A stretch of 64,000 nt of DNA from G963665405 sp963665405 (GTDB lineage Bacteria; Chloroflexota; Dehalococcoidia; Lucifugimonadales; G963665405). The notes below the pieces were generated by a model. That model was not told the origin of the DNA. It saw only the letters and a list, made by a program, of their open reading frames with translations, and did not search any database. Positions 43,202 through 52,120 of this stretch are shown piece by piece. The stretch lies in contig CAXXUH010000004.1 in assembly GCA_963665405.2 (NCBI GenBank), positions 124,001 to 188,000 of the forward strand, read 5' to 3'. Each line of letters opens with the position of its first letter. Position 1 is the first letter of the stretch. The translations under genes and the position numbers were made by a program.

Positions 43202-44940
43202 GTCGAGAAACCCCTCTCGATCTCGTCGATGAGGGCTCGCGCCTCCCGCCCCCGTCCCTCGACCTCGTCCGATTGGCCGCCTGCCGGCGCGTAGCGGCCG
43301 GCCTCTCGTGCAAGGACCCAGGCGCTTACGCGCTGGACCACTGAAGGCTCGACGCCGCGTGCGGTCAGGAGCCCGACCAGGGCATCGGCGGTGAGGCCGG
43401 TGACGGGCCGGTTCAGCCTGCTCCCAAGGTATGCTGTCAGCGCCTCGTCGCCGGAGGGGTTCGGACCATCCGGCCGGGTCGCCGGTCTGGGTGCATCCGG
43501 ACCACCGGCGGCCGGGCGGCCTCGCCGGCGCCACCCCTCTGCGGCCGCTACGGTCACAAGAGGCACGATCGCCCACAATGCCCAGAACCAGGGCCGGGAT
43601 GTCACGGCCCGGCCGTCGCCGGAACCCAGGCCAGAATCCCCAGAACCGAACGAGAACACCGCCGGTTTGATGTGTTTGATGTCGTCCGGCTGGACGTCCG
43701 GTGAGATGGCGGCGCCAGGGGTCGTCTGCGAGAGGCCCGGCAGCACGGTGACCGAGAGCGCTTCGGTGACTATCGTCCGATACTCCTCATCGACCGGGTC
43801 GAAGTAGGTATAGGACACCGGCGGAACAGTAAGCTCGCCGGGGGCGTCCGGTATGAGGATGCGCTCGTAGGTCCGGTTGCCCCGCACCTGGCTGTGGACG
43901 ACCTGAGTATGGGTCGACGACGATCCATCGAACGTTCGCCATCCCGGCATGTCGGGCCAAGCCGGCTCGGGCAGGGTGTCGAAGTTGCCCTGCCCGGTAA
44001 TGACGACGGAGAGGGTCAGCGGCTCGCCCGCTTTGCCGGCCGGCTCGTCCAGCGCCGCAGAGATCTCGAAGCTGCCTACCGCACCGTCGAAGCCTGCGGG
44101 AGCGCCTCCCGGAAGGGGACGGACGGTCAGCTCGACCGGCCGGGTCTGGAGCAGCGTGTCGCGCTCGAACAGCCCGCCGGGGATCGTGAAGTTCGACGGG
44201 GGCACGGTCAGCGGGCCCACGACGGTCGGATACAGGATGGTGTGTCTCTCGAACACCCGGTACCGGCGGCCTTGCGCCGCGAGATCGTACTCCAGCGAGT
44301 CGGAGTGCTGCGCGTCCCATAGGCCGTCGAATGGGGGAGGGTCGTAGCCCACCGGGCCGAAGGTAGTCCGGGAGCCGTCGACCGCCCTGTAATAGCGGAG
44401 CTTGTAGATCACCTGCTGTCCGAGATACGGCGCCGGATCGTCGATGAGCGCCTCGACGAAGTGATCCTGCCCCGAGAGGGTCGCCGGCGCCGACTCCGGT
44501 GCGATGTCGAGCGAGTCTGGACGGAGCACCCCGGTTCCCCGGGTGACCTCGACGGTTATCGGGTCGGTCGTGTGCGCCTTGCCGTCGACGACCACGGTCA
44601 CCGCTCCGATGGTCAGCGTACCCGTTCTGGTGGGCTGGAGGACGAAGTTGTAGAAGACGTTAGTCGTGATCTCGCCGTTGATCACCGTCGTCCGCGACGT
44701 GGTGCCGCGGCTGATCAGGACGAATCCGTCGATCCCCGCCACCGACGGCGGCAGGACGAAGCCGGCCGCATCGACGAACACGGTCAGGGTGACCGTCTCG
44801 TCCGTGGACAGCTCGGTCCTGTCGACCTCGGTGGACACCTGGGGTGACTGCGCACTGCCGATCCCGATCGACGTCGCAAGCGCGAGCACCGCCGCCACGG
44901 CGACAAGGGAGGGTTTCAGTAGTGTCCGAATCGGTTTCAT
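43198..44940 (-). CDS. batD: BatD-like protein
   Basis: A 580-residue exported protein. A signal peptide (SLVAVAAVLALATSIGIGSAQ) precedes repeated beta domains. Family marks are VSTEVDRTELSTDETVTLTV, the Gly/Thr-rich FVLISRGTTSRTTVINGE, YKLRYYRAVDG, and WPDMPGWRTFDGSSSTHTQVV with GNRTYERILIPDAPGELTVPPVSYTYFDP. One membrane helix (FWALWAIVPLVTVAAAEG) near residue 455 and a cytoplasmic tail with a BatD-like helical domain end it. In the family it partners the von Willebrand BatA/BatB proteins, presenting beta domains outside the membrane. It is coupled to batE by a GTGA overlap. A 216-base gap carrying a repeat element separates it from batC. Confidence 0.87.
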   Translation of the reverse strand: MKPIRTLLKPSLVAVAAVLALATSIGIGSAQSPQVSTEVDRTELSTDETVTLTVFVDAAGFVLPPSVAGIDGFVLISRGTTSRTTVINGEITTNVFYNFVLQPTRTGTLTIGAVTVVVDGKAHTTDPITVEVTRGTGVLRPDSLDIAPESAPATLSGQDHFVEALIDDPAPYLGQQVIYKLRYYRAVDGSRTTFGPVGYDPPPFDGLWDAQHSDSLEYDLAAQGRRYRVFERHTILYPTVVGPLTVPPSNFTIPGGLFERDTLLQTRPVELTVRPLPGGAPAGFDGAVGSFEISAALDEPAGKAGEPLTLSVVITGQGNFDTLPEPAWPDMPGWRTFDGSSSTHTQVVHSQVRGNRTYERILIPDAPGELTVPPVSYTYFDPVDEEYRTIVTEALSVTVLPGLSQTTPGAAISPDVQPDDIKHIKPAVFSFGSGDSGLGSGDGRAVTSRPWFWALWAIVPLVTVAAAEGWRRRGRPAAGGPDAPRPATRPDGPNPSGDEALTAYLGSRLNRPVTGLTADALVGLLTARGVEPSVVQRVSAWVLAREAGRYAPAGGQSDEVEGRGREARALIDEIERGFST

Positions 44941-44968
44941 TGCTCTGGCCCAGCAGGGTTCTTGAAAA

Positions 44969-45156
44969 CCCTTTCGACCATCCCCTCCGATGCGCCCCGA
45001 TTCATCGGGGCATCGAGAGTCTCGATGAGCGAAGCATCATCGGACCTGGCCCCGTTCCTGACCGGGAAGGGGGAGAAATCATATCTGAGAGGAACCTTCA
45101 GACTCCCGGCAATCCCGACTTGTCGGGATCTGCACACCCCGTACTTCGTCATCCCA
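44969..45156 (-). repeat. 3'-end repeat family, long form, after batC
   Basis: It has the same four-hairpin layout as 40240-40411, with CCCCGATTCATCGGGG and CATCGAGAGTCTCGATG in the outer part. The core at 45085-45138 has ATCCCGACTTGTCGGGAT as second hairpin, where other copies have AGGGGC..GCCCCT. The end CGTCATCC-CTAGTA runs into the batC stop codon, exactly as at the gene ending at 59079. Confidence 0.75.
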
Positions 45157-45897
45157 CTAGTAATCCTGTGCCGGCCTCTCCGCTCGCGACGTGTCGCCCA
45201 GCTCGAGATGCTCCTGTAGCGTCCTGGTGTCCTGGGCGGCTGCGTCCAGCAGGCGGCGAGCCTGCTCCTCGGTGAGTCCGTCGGTCTGCGGCTGCTCCTG
45301 CTGACCGTCGTCCGGCGTCTGGTCCCGCGGCGGCTGGTTCTGCCCGGCGGTCTGCTGCCGATCGCCCTCTGGCTCGCCGCCGTCCTGATCTCCCTGTTCC
45401 GGCTGGGGCTGCTCGCCCTGGGCTCCCTCCTGTTCGGGGCTGTCCTGGGGTCCGGCCTGTTGCTGTTGCTGCTCCTGGAGCTTCTCAAGGGCCAGCTCCA
45501 GGTTGTGCTTGGCGTCCGGCGCGCCGGGGTTCAGACGGAGCGCCTCCTTGTAGGCTTCGATGGCCTGGTCGTAGCGTTCGGCCTGAAAGTGTGAGTTGCC
45601 GACGTTGAAGAAGCCGCTCTCCGCCAGCGGCTCGCCGGCGGTTCTCAGGGCTTGCTCCATCTGGCTCTGGGCGCTGTCGTACGCCTCCTGCTTGTAGAAG
45701 GCGTTGGCGGCGTTATAGTAGGGCTCGGCCAGGTCCGGCGACTCCACCTGGGCGCGCTTGTAGGACCGTATTGAGTCCTGGAGGTCGTTCTCGGCGAAGG
45801 CGACGTTCCCCTCGGCGTTGAGCCGCGCCTCGCTGGACCCGCACGCGGCGGCCGCCAGAAGGAGCACCGGGACGATGTGTGCCAGGTAACGTGACAT
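45157..45897 (-). CDS. batC: BatC-like TPR lipoprotein
   Basis: A 246-residue lipoprotein (lipobox LAAAAC, Cys19). Three TPR units cover residues 25-140 (NVAFAENDLQDSIRSYKRAQ, PYYNAANAFYKQEAYDSAQS, FFNVGNSHFQAERYDQAIEAY). A long Gln/Glu/Pro/Asp-rich disordered stretch (about 143-210) follows, and then TDGLTEEQARRLLDAAAQDTRTLQEHL, which is typical for the BatC end. Codons TAC TAG at its 3' end lie inside the conserved right border of a repeat element. It lies six bases after batB in the Bat operon. Confidence 0.87.
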   Translation of the reverse strand: MSRYLAHIVPVLLLAAAACGSSEARLNAEGNVAFAENDLQDSIRSYKRAQVESPDLAEPYYNAANAFYKQEAYDSAQSQMEQALRTAGEPLAESGFFNVGNSHFQAERYDQAIEAYKEALRLNPGAPDAKHNLELALEKLQEQQQQQAGPQDSPEQEGAQGEQPQPEQGDQDGGEPEGDRQQTAGQNQPPRDQTPDDGQQEQPQTDGLTEEQARRLLDAAAQDTRTLQEHLELGDTSRAERPAQDY

Positions 45898-45903
45898 GGG
45901 TCT

Positions 45904-46944
45904 CTATCCGGCCTGCCGGCGCGCGGTCCGGACAGGACGTCTGCGGCGCCTCGCGCCCTCGGGGATCAGCTCCGCCGCGATCAGGGCCGCTACCGCGGCG
46001 AACAGGAAGAGCTGGAACCTCTCGATCCGGCGGGTCTCGGTCGTACTCTCGAGATCGCCCTGCTCGAGCCTTGTCAGGTTCGCGACTATCTCGGCAATGG
46101 CGCTGCGGTCCCGCGAGACGTTGTAGTATTGGCCGCCCGTGGCCGACGCGACCCGCCGGAGGGTGTCCTCGTCCAGACGAGACAGTACCATCTCGCCGTT
46201 CGCGTCCCTTTTATAGCCGGTCAGGGCGCCCCGGGAGCTGTAGACGGGTATCGGCTGGCCCGCGGCGGACCCGAACCCCACAACGTAGATGAGAACGCCG
46301 TCCTCGTCGGCCCGGCGGGCGGCGGCGACAGGGTCGGTCTCTCGATCCTCGCCGTCGGTCATGAGGAGGATCACCTTCTCGCCGGTCCTGTTCGGGTCGA
46401 AGCCGAGGAGCGCGGTGTCGATGGCCTTGCCGATCACAGTCCCAGGCCTGGAGATGATCCTCGGGCGCGAGCCCTCGACGAATCTCCGGGCGGTGGCGTA
46501 GTCGCCGGTGAGCGGAAGCTGGATGAAGCTGGACCCCGAGAAGAGGACCAGACCCACCTCGTCGCCGTCCAGACGCCCCATGAGGTCGATGATCTCCAGC
46601 TTGGCCCGGTCCAGGCGGCTCGGCTTGGTGTCCTGGGCCAGCATGCTCTGGGAGATGTCCAGGACGACCATGATCCGGACGCCCTCGCGCTCGACGACCT
46701 GCTCGATCTCGCCCCACTGGGGCCGGGCGAGAGCCATCAGCGCCAGGGCGAGCGCGCCGAACCAGAGAGCGGTGCGCCATCCGCGTCCCCGGTGGCTCAC
46801 CCCGAGGCTCAGGCGGCGGATCAGCGCCGGGTCGCCGAGACTCTCGATGGCGGCGCGGCGGGACCGAAACGCCCATAAAGCCAGCGCCGCGAGCGCCGGC
46901 ACGAGGACGAATCCGTAAAGGAATACGGGCTGTCCGAAGGTCAT
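45904..46944 (-). CDS. batB: BatB-like von Willebrand factor A membrane protein
   Basis: A 346-residue membrane protein. The N-terminus has two hydrophobic helices (FLYGFVLVPALAALALWAF, RGWRTALWFGALALALMALA). The VWA domain follows with the metal-ion site DISQSM (DxSxS, about residue 94) and the later Thr/Asp positions in LMTDGEDRETD. A C-terminal helix (FQLFLFAAVAALIAAELI) and an Arg-rich tail end it. This topology is shared by BatA and BatB. I call it BatB from gene order. The ATG at 46944 is placed at MTFGQPVFLYGF. Upstream codons are not family-like. Repeat elements fill the 313 bases between batA and this gene. Confidence 0.87.
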   Translation of the reverse strand: MTFGQPVFLYGFVLVPALAALALWAFRSRRAAIESLGDPALIRRLSLGVSHRGRGWRTALWFGALALALMALARPQWGEIEQVVEREGVRIMVVLDISQSMLAQDTKPSRLDRAKLEIIDLMGRLDGDEVGLVLFSGSSFIQLPLTGDYATARRFVEGSRPRIISRPGTVIGKAIDTALLGFDPNRTGEKVILLMTDGEDRETDPVAAARRADEDGVLIYVVGFGSAAGQPIPVYSSRGALTGYKRDANGEMVLSRLDEDTLRRVASATGGQYYNVSRDRSAIAEIVANLTRLEQGDLESTTETRRIERFQLFLFAAVAALIAAELIPEGARRRRRPVRTARRQAG

Positions 46945-47257
46945 GGGGTCGCTTCCGCCTTGTTTCGTTGCGCTGTGACTGGCAATTCCGGTTGTCGGAG
47001 AAGTCTTGTCCACCCGCCCGCCCGAAGGGAGTAATAGGGGAGTTTCTGAGGGACACCCTCAGACTCCCGGCATAGGGGCTTCGCCCCTCTGCACGCCCGT
47101 TGATGATCGTGTATCAATGGAGCCGTGAGATTCCCGAGGGACGCCCTGAGGTTTCCGGATTGGGTCCAAGCGCGGCAGGCCCCAGCCTCCCCAGATTCTT
47201 CGCCGCGGCTCAGAATGACATTTTCCCCCGGAAGCAAGCTCATGTTTCCGCCGGTCA
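46945..47257. other. Intergenic region inside the Bat operon with stacked repeats
   Basis: Three repeat pieces lie here: the 3'-end core at 47046-47096, a degraded relative at about 47130-47160 (CGAGGGACGCCCTGAGG), and an AGATTCTTCGCCGCGGCTCAGAATGACA-type piece at 47193-47220. No coding frame is supported. Confidence 0.6.
47046..47220 (-). repeat. 3'-end repeat core and two further repeats after batA
   Basis: The core at 47046-47096 has CTGAGGGACACCCTCAG and AGGGGCTTCGCCCCT. It lies downstream of batA (stop at 47258) in the common orientation, though about 160 bases away, with two other repeats between. The AGATTCT..GCTCAGAATGAC piece recurs at 52121-52146. Confidence 0.7.
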
Positions 47258-48256
47258 CTACGGTATTCTCCTGAGGAAGGTCCGGACTGAGCCCATCTCC
47301 ACGAGGAGGAGTGCCAGTGCCGGAACGAGGAGCCAGGCGGCTAGCTCCTGATTTCGGCTGAAGCTGAAGACCTCAAACTCCGACTTCTCCAGCTGGTTGA
47401 TCTCCTCGTAGATATTTTCGAGGCTGTCCTCGTCAGTTGCGCGGAAGTAGCGCGCTCCGGTGATGTCGGCGATCTGACGTAGGGACTCCTCGTCGAGCTC
47501 GCTCTGCTGGTAGACGATTTGGCCCTCCGATCCGCGGCGCACGGGGACGAGGCCGGGCCGGCCGACGCCGATCGTATAGACCCTGATGCCCAGGGCCGCG
47601 GCGGCCGTCGCCGCCGTCAGCGGATCGAGCTCGCCCGAGTTGTTGACCCCGTCGGTGAGCAGGATCACAACCTTGCTCGCGCTGTCGGAGTCCTTCAGCA
47701 TATTGGCCGCGTTGGCCAGTCCGAGTCCGATCGCGGTGCCGTCCGGGATGCCGATGGCCCTGGCGAGGCCGACCTCCGTGACCTGGCGGGACAGCACGTC
47801 GTGGTCCAGCGTCGGGGGGCTCTGAAGAAACGCCGACTCAGCGAAGACGACCAGGCCGATGCGGTCGTGCCGCCGCTCGTCGATGAAGCTGCCGATGGCC
47901 TCTTTGGCAGCCTCGAGCCGGTCCTGGGTTCCCAGGTCCAGGGTGCCCATGCTGCCGGATATATCCAGCGCTAGCGCGATGTCGACCCCCTCTCCCGTGA
48001 CGAACTCCAGGGCCTGGCCGGACTGCGGCCGCGCCAGCGCGAAGATCATCAGGGCCAGCACCAACAGACGCAGTGGGGTCATGAGCCCGAGGGCGGTGAG
48101 GCGCCAGGGTCTCGCGCCGGTCATCGTGAGGCTCGTGTCGGCGTATCGGAGCGCCGGAGGCCGTGGACGCCGTCCCGCCCACCGCGGCAGCAGATACAGC
48201 ACCGGCACCAGAGCCAGCAGCCACAGGAGCCACGGAGAGGCGAAACCGAGCGTCAT
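47258..48256 (-). CDS. batA: BatA-like von Willebrand factor A membrane protein
   Basis: A 332-residue protein. The N-terminal helices (WLLWLLALVPVLYLL, LTALGLMTPLRLLVLALMIF) are followed by a VWA domain with the metal-ion site DISGSMG (about residue 95), FAESAFLQSPPTLDH, GTAIGLGLANAANML and ILLTDGVNNSGELDP. The terminal helix is ELAAWLLVPALALLLVEMG. Close relatives are BatA proteins of aerotolerance operons. Its ATG overlaps the stop of the upstream gene (ATGA at 48253-48256), so the two are translationally coupled. It should form a membrane complex with BatB and the DUF4381-like protein, controlled by the MoxR ATPase, by analogy with the family. Confidence 0.88.
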   Translation of the reverse strand: MTLGFASPWLLWLLALVPVLYLLPRWAGRRPRPPALRYADTSLTMTGARPWRLTALGLMTPLRLLVLALMIFALARPQSGQALEFVTGEGVDIALALDISGSMGTLDLGTQDRLEAAKEAIGSFIDERRHDRIGLVVFAESAFLQSPPTLDHDVLSRQVTEVGLARAIGIPDGTAIGLGLANAANMLKDSDSASKVVILLTDGVNNSGELDPLTAATAAAALGIRVYTIGVGRPGLVPVRRGSEGQIVYQQSELDEESLRQIADITGARYFRATDEDSLENIYEEINQLEKSEFEVFSFSRNQELAAWLLVPALALLLVEMGSVRTFLRRIP

Positions 48257-49254
48257 TCGGGCTCCTCGCCGTCTGGCGCGGCGATGTCCGAGTCGGCCTC
48301 AGCGGGCGGGAGAGCTCGCGTGAGCTCGACCATGTGGCGGACGCCTCCGACCAGCCCGCGGGCCTCCTCGATCTCGGGCCCGTATCTGGCGAACTTGACC
48401 AGGTCGCACTCGCGAAGCGTCCCGACGACCATGCGGGCGTGCTCGTCGTCGACCGGTGTCCACGTCAGGCCGTGGCGTATCTCGTCGGTCGTCCGGTCGA
48501 TGGCCGGCACTCCGTGCTCCCCGTAGAGGAAACGGCGGAGGGTATCGGACGCCATGGTGTAGTGCTCCTTGAACCTGCCACGGTCGGGCAGGCGCATCTC
48601 CTCTATCTCGGCCAGCTCGTCCATGGCGATCTCGTACGCCGACCTCAGGTCTACGACCGCCTTCGGGACCGGCGCCTCGACGGGCTTCGACCGCATCCGC
48701 CGGTAGACCAGCCAGCCGGCGACGGCGGCCGCCACGACGACGAGAGCTACTCCGAGGATCCAGGGCCAGACGGGGGGAAGAGGCAAGCTCGCCTGCGGCC
48801 TGATGTCCTGGAGCTCCTCGTCGCCGTCCGCGAGAACCGAGACTACGACAACCGAGACCGGCTGGACGGAGCCTCCGAAGGTCTGACCCTGGGCGTCCCG
48901 GATGGGCACCGAAAGGTCGGGCGTGGTGAACTCTCCGGTCGAGAAGAGAGCCGCCTCGATCGTCTGGGTGGTCGTCTCGGTCCCGTCTCCGTTTCCGACG
49001 GTCTGCGGCGAGGACTGGGAACGGATCTCGAAGGGTCCCCACGCCTCGGGGAGGTCTACCTGATCGACCTCGTATCCCTCCGGATGCGTGACCGAGACCG
49101 TGAGCACGACGACCTGCCCAACGGTCGCCTCGACCGGATCGACCACAAGCTCCGTCGTCACCTCTCCCTCGGCGAGCGCCGTCGACGCGAGGATGATCGT
49201 CGCGGTGAAGGCGGCGACGATCGCGAGTCCGTACGCTGCGCGGTTGAGTTTCAT
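48253..49254 (-). CDS. Membrane protein of the Bat operon (DUF4381/BatD-like)
   Basis: A 333-residue exported protein. A signal peptide (AIVAAFTATIILASTALA) precedes two short beta domains (about 28-150). One membrane helix (WPWILGVALVVVAAAVAGWLVY, about 170-191) leads to a cytoplasmic helical domain of about 120 residues with AYEIAMDELAEIEEM, GRFKEHYTMASDTLRRFLYG and FARYGPEIEEARGLV. This layout is that of the small DUF4381-like or BatD-like members between DUF58 and BatA genes. The exact family name is tentative. It overlaps batA by four bases and follows the DUF58 gene by 40. Confidence 0.75.
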   Translation of the reverse strand: MKLNRAAYGLAIVAAFTATIILASTALAEGEVTTELVVDPVEATVGQVVVLTVSVTHPEGYEVDQVDLPEAWGPFEIRSQSSPQTVGNGDGTETTTQTIEAALFSTGEFTTPDLSVPIRDAQGQTFGGSVQPVSVVVVSVLADGDEELQDIRPQASLPLPPVWPWILGVALVVVAAAVAGWLVYRRMRSKPVEAPVPKAVVDLRSAYEIAMDELAEIEEMRLPDRGRFKEHYTMASDTLRRFLYGEHGVPAIDRTTDEIRHGLTWTPVDDEHARMVVGTLRECDLVKFARYGPEIEEARGLVGGVRHMVELTRALPPAEADSDIAAPDGEEPE

Positions 49255-49294
49255 GACGGTTCGACGTCTCCGCGCTCGGCATCAGGAGCGTCCA

Positions 49295-50206
49295 TCAGCG
49301 CCGAACCCGCCGGGAGGACCGGCCCGCCCGGCGCCGGGCGCGCTTGAGAAAGAATGAGATCAGGTTCGGGACGTAGTCGTGCTCGGTGTCCACGTCGATG
49401 TGATCGACTCCCACCGACGTGAAAAGCTGCTTCCTGGCCGTCTGCATCTTGAGCACGCGATCCTCGAACTCGGCCCGCCAGGCCGGACTGTGGGTGTCGA
49501 CCCAGCTGATGGCTCCAGTCTCCGCGTCCTCGAGGGCGAGCAGGCCCACGTCGGCTATTCGCGTCTCGAGAGGGTCGTGAATGTCGATCGCCACGACGTC
49601 GTGCCGTCTGCTGGCTACCCCGAGCGACCTGCGGTAGCTATCCGGCTGGGCCAGGAAGTCGGATACGAGAAATATGATGCTGCGCCGCTTGAGCAGGCGG
49701 CTGAGGGTGTCGAGGGCGTTGCCGATGTCGGTCCCCACCCCCTCCGGTTGGAACGCGAGCAGCTCCGTGACGAGCCTGATCACGTGGCGGCGTCCCTTGC
49801 GCGGGGGAATGAGCAGCTCGACCTGGTCGGTGAAGATGAGGAGGCCGACCCGGTCGTTGTTCGTGGTCGCCGCGAACGCCAGGACGGCGGCCAGCTCGGC
49901 CGAGAGCTCGCGCTTGAAGCGGTCGACGGAACCGAAGTCGCCCGACGCGCTGGCGTCGACCGCCAGGATCACCGTCAGCTCCCGCTCCTCGACGTATCGC
50001 TTGATGAACGGCTCGCCCATTCGCGCCGTGACGTTCCAGTCGATGGTTCGGACGTCGTCGCCGGGCTGGTAGGGGCGCACCTCGCTGAACTCGATCCCCT
50101 GACCCTTGAACGTCGCCTGGTAGCGGCCGGAGAAGGTGTCCTTGACCAGATGCCTGGTGCGAATCTCTATCTGACGGGTCTTGCGGAAGAGATCGGAGTT
50201 GACCAC
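49295..50206 (-). CDS. DUF58 (BatF/YeaD-like) protein
   Basis: A 303-residue cytosolic protein of the DUF58 family, which is distantly VWA-like. Marks are IRTRHLVKDTFSGRYQATFKGQGIEFSEVRPYQPGDDVRTIDWNVTAR (about 16-62), with the family GDDVR-x-IDW motif, then YVEERELTVILAVDASASG with a metal-site-like DASASG, and LLIPPRKGRRHVIRLVTELL. The C-terminus is Arg-rich. It begins with GTG one base after the moxR stop, so it is tightly coupled. In MoxR operons DUF58 proteins are thought to be partners of the AAA ATPase and the VWA proteins. Confidence 0.9.
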   Translation of the reverse strand: MVNSDLFRKTRQIEIRTRHLVKDTFSGRYQATFKGQGIEFSEVRPYQPGDDVRTIDWNVTARMGEPFIKRYVEERELTVILAVDASASGDFGSVDRFKRELSAELAAVLAFAATTNNDRVGLLIFTDQVELLIPPRKGRRHVIRLVTELLAFQPEGVGTDIGNALDTLSRLLKRRSIIFLVSDFLAQPDSYRRSLGVASRRHDVVAIDIHDPLETRIADVGLLALEDAETGAISWVDTHSPAWRAEFEDRVLKMQTARKQLFTSVGVDHIDVDTEHDYVPNLISFFLKRARRRAGRSSRRVRR

Positions 50207-50207
50207 G

Positions 50208-51200
50208 CTAAGGGACCTCGATCCCGTCGAGGATGCGCTGCACTATGTCCGATCCGGTGATCTCCTCGGAATCGGCCTCGTAGGTGGTGATCACGCGGTG
50301 ACGGAGCACGTCGGGCGCCATCCCTTTGATGTCCTCGGGGATGATGTAGCCGCGCCCTTTGAGGAACGCGTGAGCCCTTCCCGCGGCGACCAGGGCTATC
50401 GACGCCCGGGGGGACGCGCCGAACGCGATCATCGACCCGAGCCCGTCGAGGCCGGCGGCTCTGGGGTCCCGGGTCGCGAGGACCAGGTCGAGGACGTAGT
50501 CCTTGATCTTCTCGTCCACGTATATCTTGCGCACGGCCTTGCGGCCGCGGAGGATCTGGTCGAGGCTGACGACGGCCTGTACAGGCTCAAGCTCGTCTCC
50601 GGACATCCGGTCCACGATCGCTCTCTCCTCGACGCGGTCGGGATAATCGACGATGACCTTGAGCATGAACCGGTCGACCTGCGCCTCGGGCAAGGGGTAG
50701 GTGCCCTCCTGCTCGATGGGGTTCTGGGTGGCAAGTACGAGGAAGGGCTCGTCCAGGGCGTACGTGTCGTCGCGGATGGTCACCTGGCGCTCCTGCATCG
50801 CCTCCAGCAGAGCGCTCTGGACCTTCGCCGGGGCGCGGTTCACCTCGTCGGCCAGGACGATGTTGGCGAAGATCGGTCCCTTGTGGACGGTGAACTCGCC
50901 GTCCTTCGGGTTGTAGATCTGGGTGCCGATCAGGTCGGCGGGCAGCAGGTCGGGGGTGAACTGGAGACGCGCGAAGTCGGCGTGAATCGCGGACGCGAGC
51001 GTCGTGACCAGAAGGGTCTTGGCCAGGCCGGGAACGCCCTCCAGCAGGATGTGGCCGTCTGCCAGCAGCGCGATGAGAACGCGCTCGATCAGGGCCTGCT
51101 GCCCCACCATCCGCTTGTTGATCTCGGCCAACAGGTCCCGTAGGAACAGCGATTCTCTGGCGACCTGCTCGTTCATCTCGGTGATCGTCGTCTGGTTCAT
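50208..51200 (-). CDS. MoxR-family AAA ATPase
   Basis: A 330-residue AAA+ ATPase, probably a chaperone for maturation of the VWA complex encoded downstream. Walker A is GVPGLAKT (about 55-62), Walker B VLADEVNRAP (about 116-125), and sensor 1 LATQNPIEQEGTYPLPEAQVDRF. The lid has SPRASIALVAAGRAHAFLKGRGYIIPEDI. This is the first gene of an eight-gene minus-strand operon: moxR, DUF58, DUF4381-like, batA, batB, batC, batD, batE. The region upstream (51201-51353) is shared with a divergent response regulator gene, so regulation may come from that side. Confidence 0.92.
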   Translation of the reverse strand: MNQTTITEMNEQVARESLFLRDLLAEINKRMVGQQALIERVLIALLADGHILLEGVPGLAKTLLVTTLASAIHADFARLQFTPDLLPADLIGTQIYNPKDGEFTVHKGPIFANIVLADEVNRAPAKVQSALLEAMQERQVTIRDDTYALDEPFLVLATQNPIEQEGTYPLPEAQVDRFMLKVIVDYPDRVEERAIVDRMSGDELEPVQAVVSLDQILRGRKAVRKIYVDEKIKDYVLDLVLATRDPRAAGLDGLGSMIAFGASPRASIALVAAGRAHAFLKGRGYIIPEDIKGMAPDVLRHRVITTYEADSEEITGSDIVQRILDGIEVP

Positions 51201-51318
51201 ATTCGGCGTCCCCTGTAGAATTCCTAGATAGTACGGTTTTCCAGTTTGCCCCGGATTAGTTTCTGCTGGGTTGCGGCGAGATTACGGTTCCGAAACCTCA
51301 GGCGCGCACCCCCGCAGT

Positions 51319-51324
51319 TATAAT
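51319..51324 (+). promoter_or_regulatory. TATAAT -10 box of the response regulator gene
   Basis: A perfect TATAAT lies 30 bases ahead of the TTG start at 51354. No good -35 at normal spacing was found, so an activator or an extended contact may be needed. Confidence 0.45.
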
Positions 51325-51353
51325 ATCGGTCCGAAAGGCCCAAGGTTAAGCGT

Positions 51354-52061
51354 TTGAACGTGACGAAAGAGAAGACCCGCATCTTGCTGATCGAGGATGA
51401 CCCGGCCGTAGCCCGTAGTCTCCAGGACGGATTGGAGCGGGAAGGCTATGTCGTTACATGGAACGCGTCGGGTGCCGACGGCGTTAGCTATGCCCAGCAG
51501 CACCGGCCGCACCTGATAATCCTCGACGTTAGGCTGCCCGACGGCTCCGGGTTCGACTTTTGCAGAGAGATGCGTCGGCTCAAGCTCCGCCAGCCCATTG
51601 TGATGCTGACCGCCCGCAAAGAGGAGGCGGACAAGGTGCTGGGGCTGGAGATGGGCGCGGACGACTACGTGACCAAGCCGTATAGCCTCGGGGAGCTCTT
51701 GTCCAGAGTGAGGGCGCTCCTCCGCCGCTCTTACGGTGAGCTGTCGTCGAGCGACGCCGACGTGCTCTACGCTGGTGACCTCGTGATCGACAGGAGCAGG
51801 GCCCAGGTCTGGCGCGGCTCCCGCCTCGTAATGCTGACCCCGACCGAGCTCCGGCTCCTGGTATACCTCGCTCAGCATCCGGGGCAGGCGCTCAGCCGCT
51901 CCCAAATCATGGACGCCGTCTGGGGCTACGACTCGGACGTCGAGAGTGATCGCGCGATCAACGTCCACGTCCGGCGCCTGCGCGAGAAGATCGAGCTGGA
52001 CCCCAGCCGCCCCTCTCTGATTCTGACGGTTCCCGGGATCGGCTACCGCCTCGTAGGGTAG
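51354..52061 (+). CDS. OmpR/PhoB-type response regulator
   Basis: A 235-residue regulator. The receiver has acidic DD near residue 15, phosphoacceptor Asp58 (LIILDVRLPDG), LTARKEE and Lys108 (YVTKPYSLGELL). The winged-helix DNA-binding domain (about 130-235) shows VMLTPTELRLLVYLAQHPGQALSRSQIMDAVWGYD, ESDRAINVHVRRLREKIE and VPGIGYRLVG. The start is TTG at 51354 or GTG two codons later. It is the first gene of a plus-strand cluster whose last member is a histidine kinase (57354). They probably form a pair controlling the exporter genes between them. Confidence 0.93.
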   Translation: MNVTKEKTRILLIEDDPAVARSLQDGLEREGYVVTWNASGADGVSYAQQHRPHLIILDVRLPDGSGFDFCREMRRLKLRQPIVMLTARKEEADKVLGLEMGADDYVTKPYSLGELLSRVRALLRRSYGELSSSDADVLYAGDLVIDRSRAQVWRGSRLVMLTPTELRLLVYLAQHPGQALSRSQIMDAVWGYDSDVESDRAINVHVRRLREKIELDPSRPSLILTVPGIGYRLVG

Positions 52062-52120
52062 CGGGCCTTCGCTGACCGGGGCCGGGTGTCAGGTCCACGC
52101 CTAAACACGTACCGCTCTCC

